Shown here one piece after another: positions 6,642-7,184 of a DNA stretch of 7,184 nucleotides. Positions within the stretch are counted from its first letter, which is position 1; each line of letters starts with the position of its first letter. The DNA comes from Acidithiobacillus sp. (GTDB lineage Bacteria; Pseudomonadota; Gammaproteobacteria; Acidithiobacillales; Acidithiobacillaceae): assembly GCA_028065135.1 (NCBI GenBank), contig JAPTWR010000004.1:1-7184 (forward strand), written 5' to 3'. The position numbers and the translations under genes are program-made. The notes beneath the pieces were generated by a model. That model ran no database searches, was not told where the DNA came from, and worked only from the letters and a program-made list of their open reading frames with translations.

Positions 6642-6761
6642 GGATCGGCAATATGGAGCCAAACCGTAGTCGGCGTAATGGCGCCACCTTGGGATCGGCG
6701 TAATGGCGCCACTTCCGGATCGGCATAAAGGAGCCAGTTCGGAGTCTGCGTAATGGCGCCA
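6642..6761 (+). repeat. Five 20-bp repeats at exact 25-bp spacing, IS21 left end
   Basis: Copies lie at 6642-6661, 6667-6686, 6692-6711, 6717-6736 and 6742-6761, each separated by 5 unrelated bases. The consensus is GGATCGGCGTAATGGCGCCA. Copy 3 equals this consensus. Copies 2 and 5 differ only in the first six bases. Copies 1 and 4 have a variant core (CAATATGGAGCCA and CATAAAGGAGCCA). The 3' part, TGGCGCCA, is itself palindromic in copies 2, 3 and 5. The position at the element's end and the orientation toward istA suggest transposase-binding sites. Confidence 0.85.
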
Positions 6762-6821
6762 CCCACTTAGTGCCTCAGTAGGGTCTTGAACTTCCCTTGA
6801 TCGGTTACCCTCCCAGCTTTT

Positions 6822-6829
6822 GGAAGGTG
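6822..6829 (+). promoter_or_regulatory. Shine-Dalgarno site of istA (first of two candidate starts)
   Basis: GGAAGGTG precedes ATG 6833 by three bases, with its GGAAGG core five bases away. A second site, GGAGG at 6843-6847, lies six bases before the in-frame ATG at 6854. Either start is possible, and the second site is the better match to consensus. The 71 bases between the repeat array and the ATG show no convincing promoter. Confidence 0.45.
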
Positions 6830-6832
6830 ACC

Positions 6833-7184
6833 ATGAGTAATCGGAGGTTTGAGATGTTTACGATTCGCCAAATCCTGGTGCGGATGCGCCAAGGTGATAG
6901 GGACAGGGAGATCGCCCGTTCCGGACTCATGGGGCGCAAGAAACTGGGTGCCCTACGTAACCAGGCTGCACAGCACGGCTGGCTCGATCCCCAGCAGCCT
7001 TTGCCCGACGACTGCGCGCTCGCCATCCTGCAGCAGCACCGCCAGCAGGTTGTGCCTACCCAGTGTGTGTCCACCCTCAAAGACCATGAGGAGCAAATCG
7101 CCAAGTGGGCTGCTGAAGGCATACAGGGCACTACCATTCACGCTGCCCTGGTGCGCAATCACGGGTACACCGGAAGCTACTCTG
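6833..7184 (+). CDS. istA: IS21-family transposase IstA, N-terminal part (runs off the edge)
   Basis: An open frame runs from ATG 6833 to the right edge (117 residues visible, no stop). The start MSNRRFEMFTIRQILVRMRQG and the next segment DREIARSGLMGRKKL (about 24-38) form a helix-turn-helix of the kind at the N-terminus of IstA. KWAAEGIQGTTIHAALVRNHGYTGSYS (91-117) matches the second conserved IstA segment (EGIxGTTIHxALVRxHGYTGSYS) before the DDE catalytic domain, which lies outside the window. IstA binds the repeated sites at the element's ends and cuts and joins DNA with IstB's help. An alternative in-frame start at 6854 has a better ribosome site and would shorten the protein by seven residues. 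No frame damage is visible. Confidence 0.8.
   Translation, partial: MSNRRFEMFTIRQILVRMRQGDRDREIARSGLMGRKKLGALRNQAAQHGWLDPQQPLPDDCALAILQQHRQQVVPTQCVSTLKDHEEQIAKWAAEGIQGTTIHAALVRNHGYTGSYS

Larger units (their letters stand above)
6636..7184 (+). mobile_element. IS21-family insertion sequence, left end (partial)
   Basis: Carbamoyltransferase coding sequence stops at about 6635, and TGTCACGGATCGG begins at 6636. The 5'-TG terminus, a sub-terminal array of repeated sites (6642-6761) and an IstA-like reading frame pointing inward all fit an IS21-family element. Known: IS21 elements encode IstA (transposase) and IstB (AAA+ helper) and carry several repeated transposase-binding sites at their ends. 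The element runs off the right edge, so istB, the right end and the 4-8 bp target duplication cannot be seen. It is inserted in the carbamoyltransferase gene, and the missing 5' part of that gene would be expected beyond its right end. The boundary is uncertain by a few bases. Confidence 0.7.

Noticed and set aside
6642..6761. CRISPR-like array
   Set aside because: Spacers are only 5 bp, repeats vary between copies, and the array sits at an IS end in front of istA. The spacing fits protein-binding sites, not CRISPR.
6580..6762. 60-codon minus-strand frame with repeated PLRRLR/ADPKVAPLRRL units
   Set aside because: The amino-acid repeats are simply the translated 25-bp DNA repeat array plus the edge of the carbamoyltransferase fragment.

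Overview
This window looks like a scarred accessory region of a proteobacterial chromosome or plasmid. It holds two partial insertion sequences, one at each edge, and several broken genes between them. The long single-chain type of PurL is typical of gamma- and betaproteobacteria and their relatives. An acidophile of the Acidithiobacillus kind would fit the mix of IS types and base composition, but that is only a guess. By eye, the purL and carbamoyltransferase stretch is richer in A/T-ending codons (ata, tta, aat) than the DNA on either side, which suggests a separate origin.

Layout, left to right. Positions 1-126 are the right end of an IS66-family element: the last 30 codons of its transposase, then a terminal GTAAGCGG-type inverted repeat ending at about 126. 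From about 127 to 533 lies a decayed gene scar. One reading frame holds the end of a cupin-like protein, then an in-frame TAG, then a piece of an alpha/beta hydrolase that lacks its own end. Positions 534-856 show no convincing gene. A short hypothetical ORF (857-1060, +) follows. It converges on a two-gene minus-strand operon: a HipA-family kinase (2201-1482) overlapping by ATGA a small DUF3037-like partner (1485-1078). Next is a very long minus-strand ORF (6033-2437) that is nearly all of phosphoribosylformylglycinamidine synthase (PurL/FGAR amidotransferase), but without about the first 104 residues of the family. Directly upstream is a fragment of a NodU/CmcH-type carbamoyltransferase, broken at both ends. 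At its upstream end an IS21-family element begins at about 6636 and runs off the window with a partial istA.

The main observation is the seam at about 6055-6064. Carbamoyltransferase homology stops within a few codons of the point where PurL homology begins (at the residue matching about E. coli R105). The two frames differ, so this is a gene-to-gene junction with no fusion protein. It points to a deletion, another non-homologous join, or an assembly misjoin. The seam leaves an 8-nt GTG/TGA overlap that could couple translation of the truncated PurL to the fragment above it. PurL also carries three substitutions at positions I recall as conserved (HPE to HPD in the glutaminase triad, GAGEGW to GAGGGW, GATGRG to GATGCG). 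It is therefore more likely a decaying or redundant second copy than the housekeeping enzyme.

A second structural signal is a strictly 25-bp-periodic array of five 20-bp repeats at the IS21 left end (6642-6761), probably transposase binding sites. The only apparently intact module with a possible job of its own is the HipA-like kinase/DUF3037 pair. I see no rRNA, tRNA, CRISPR array or attachment site.
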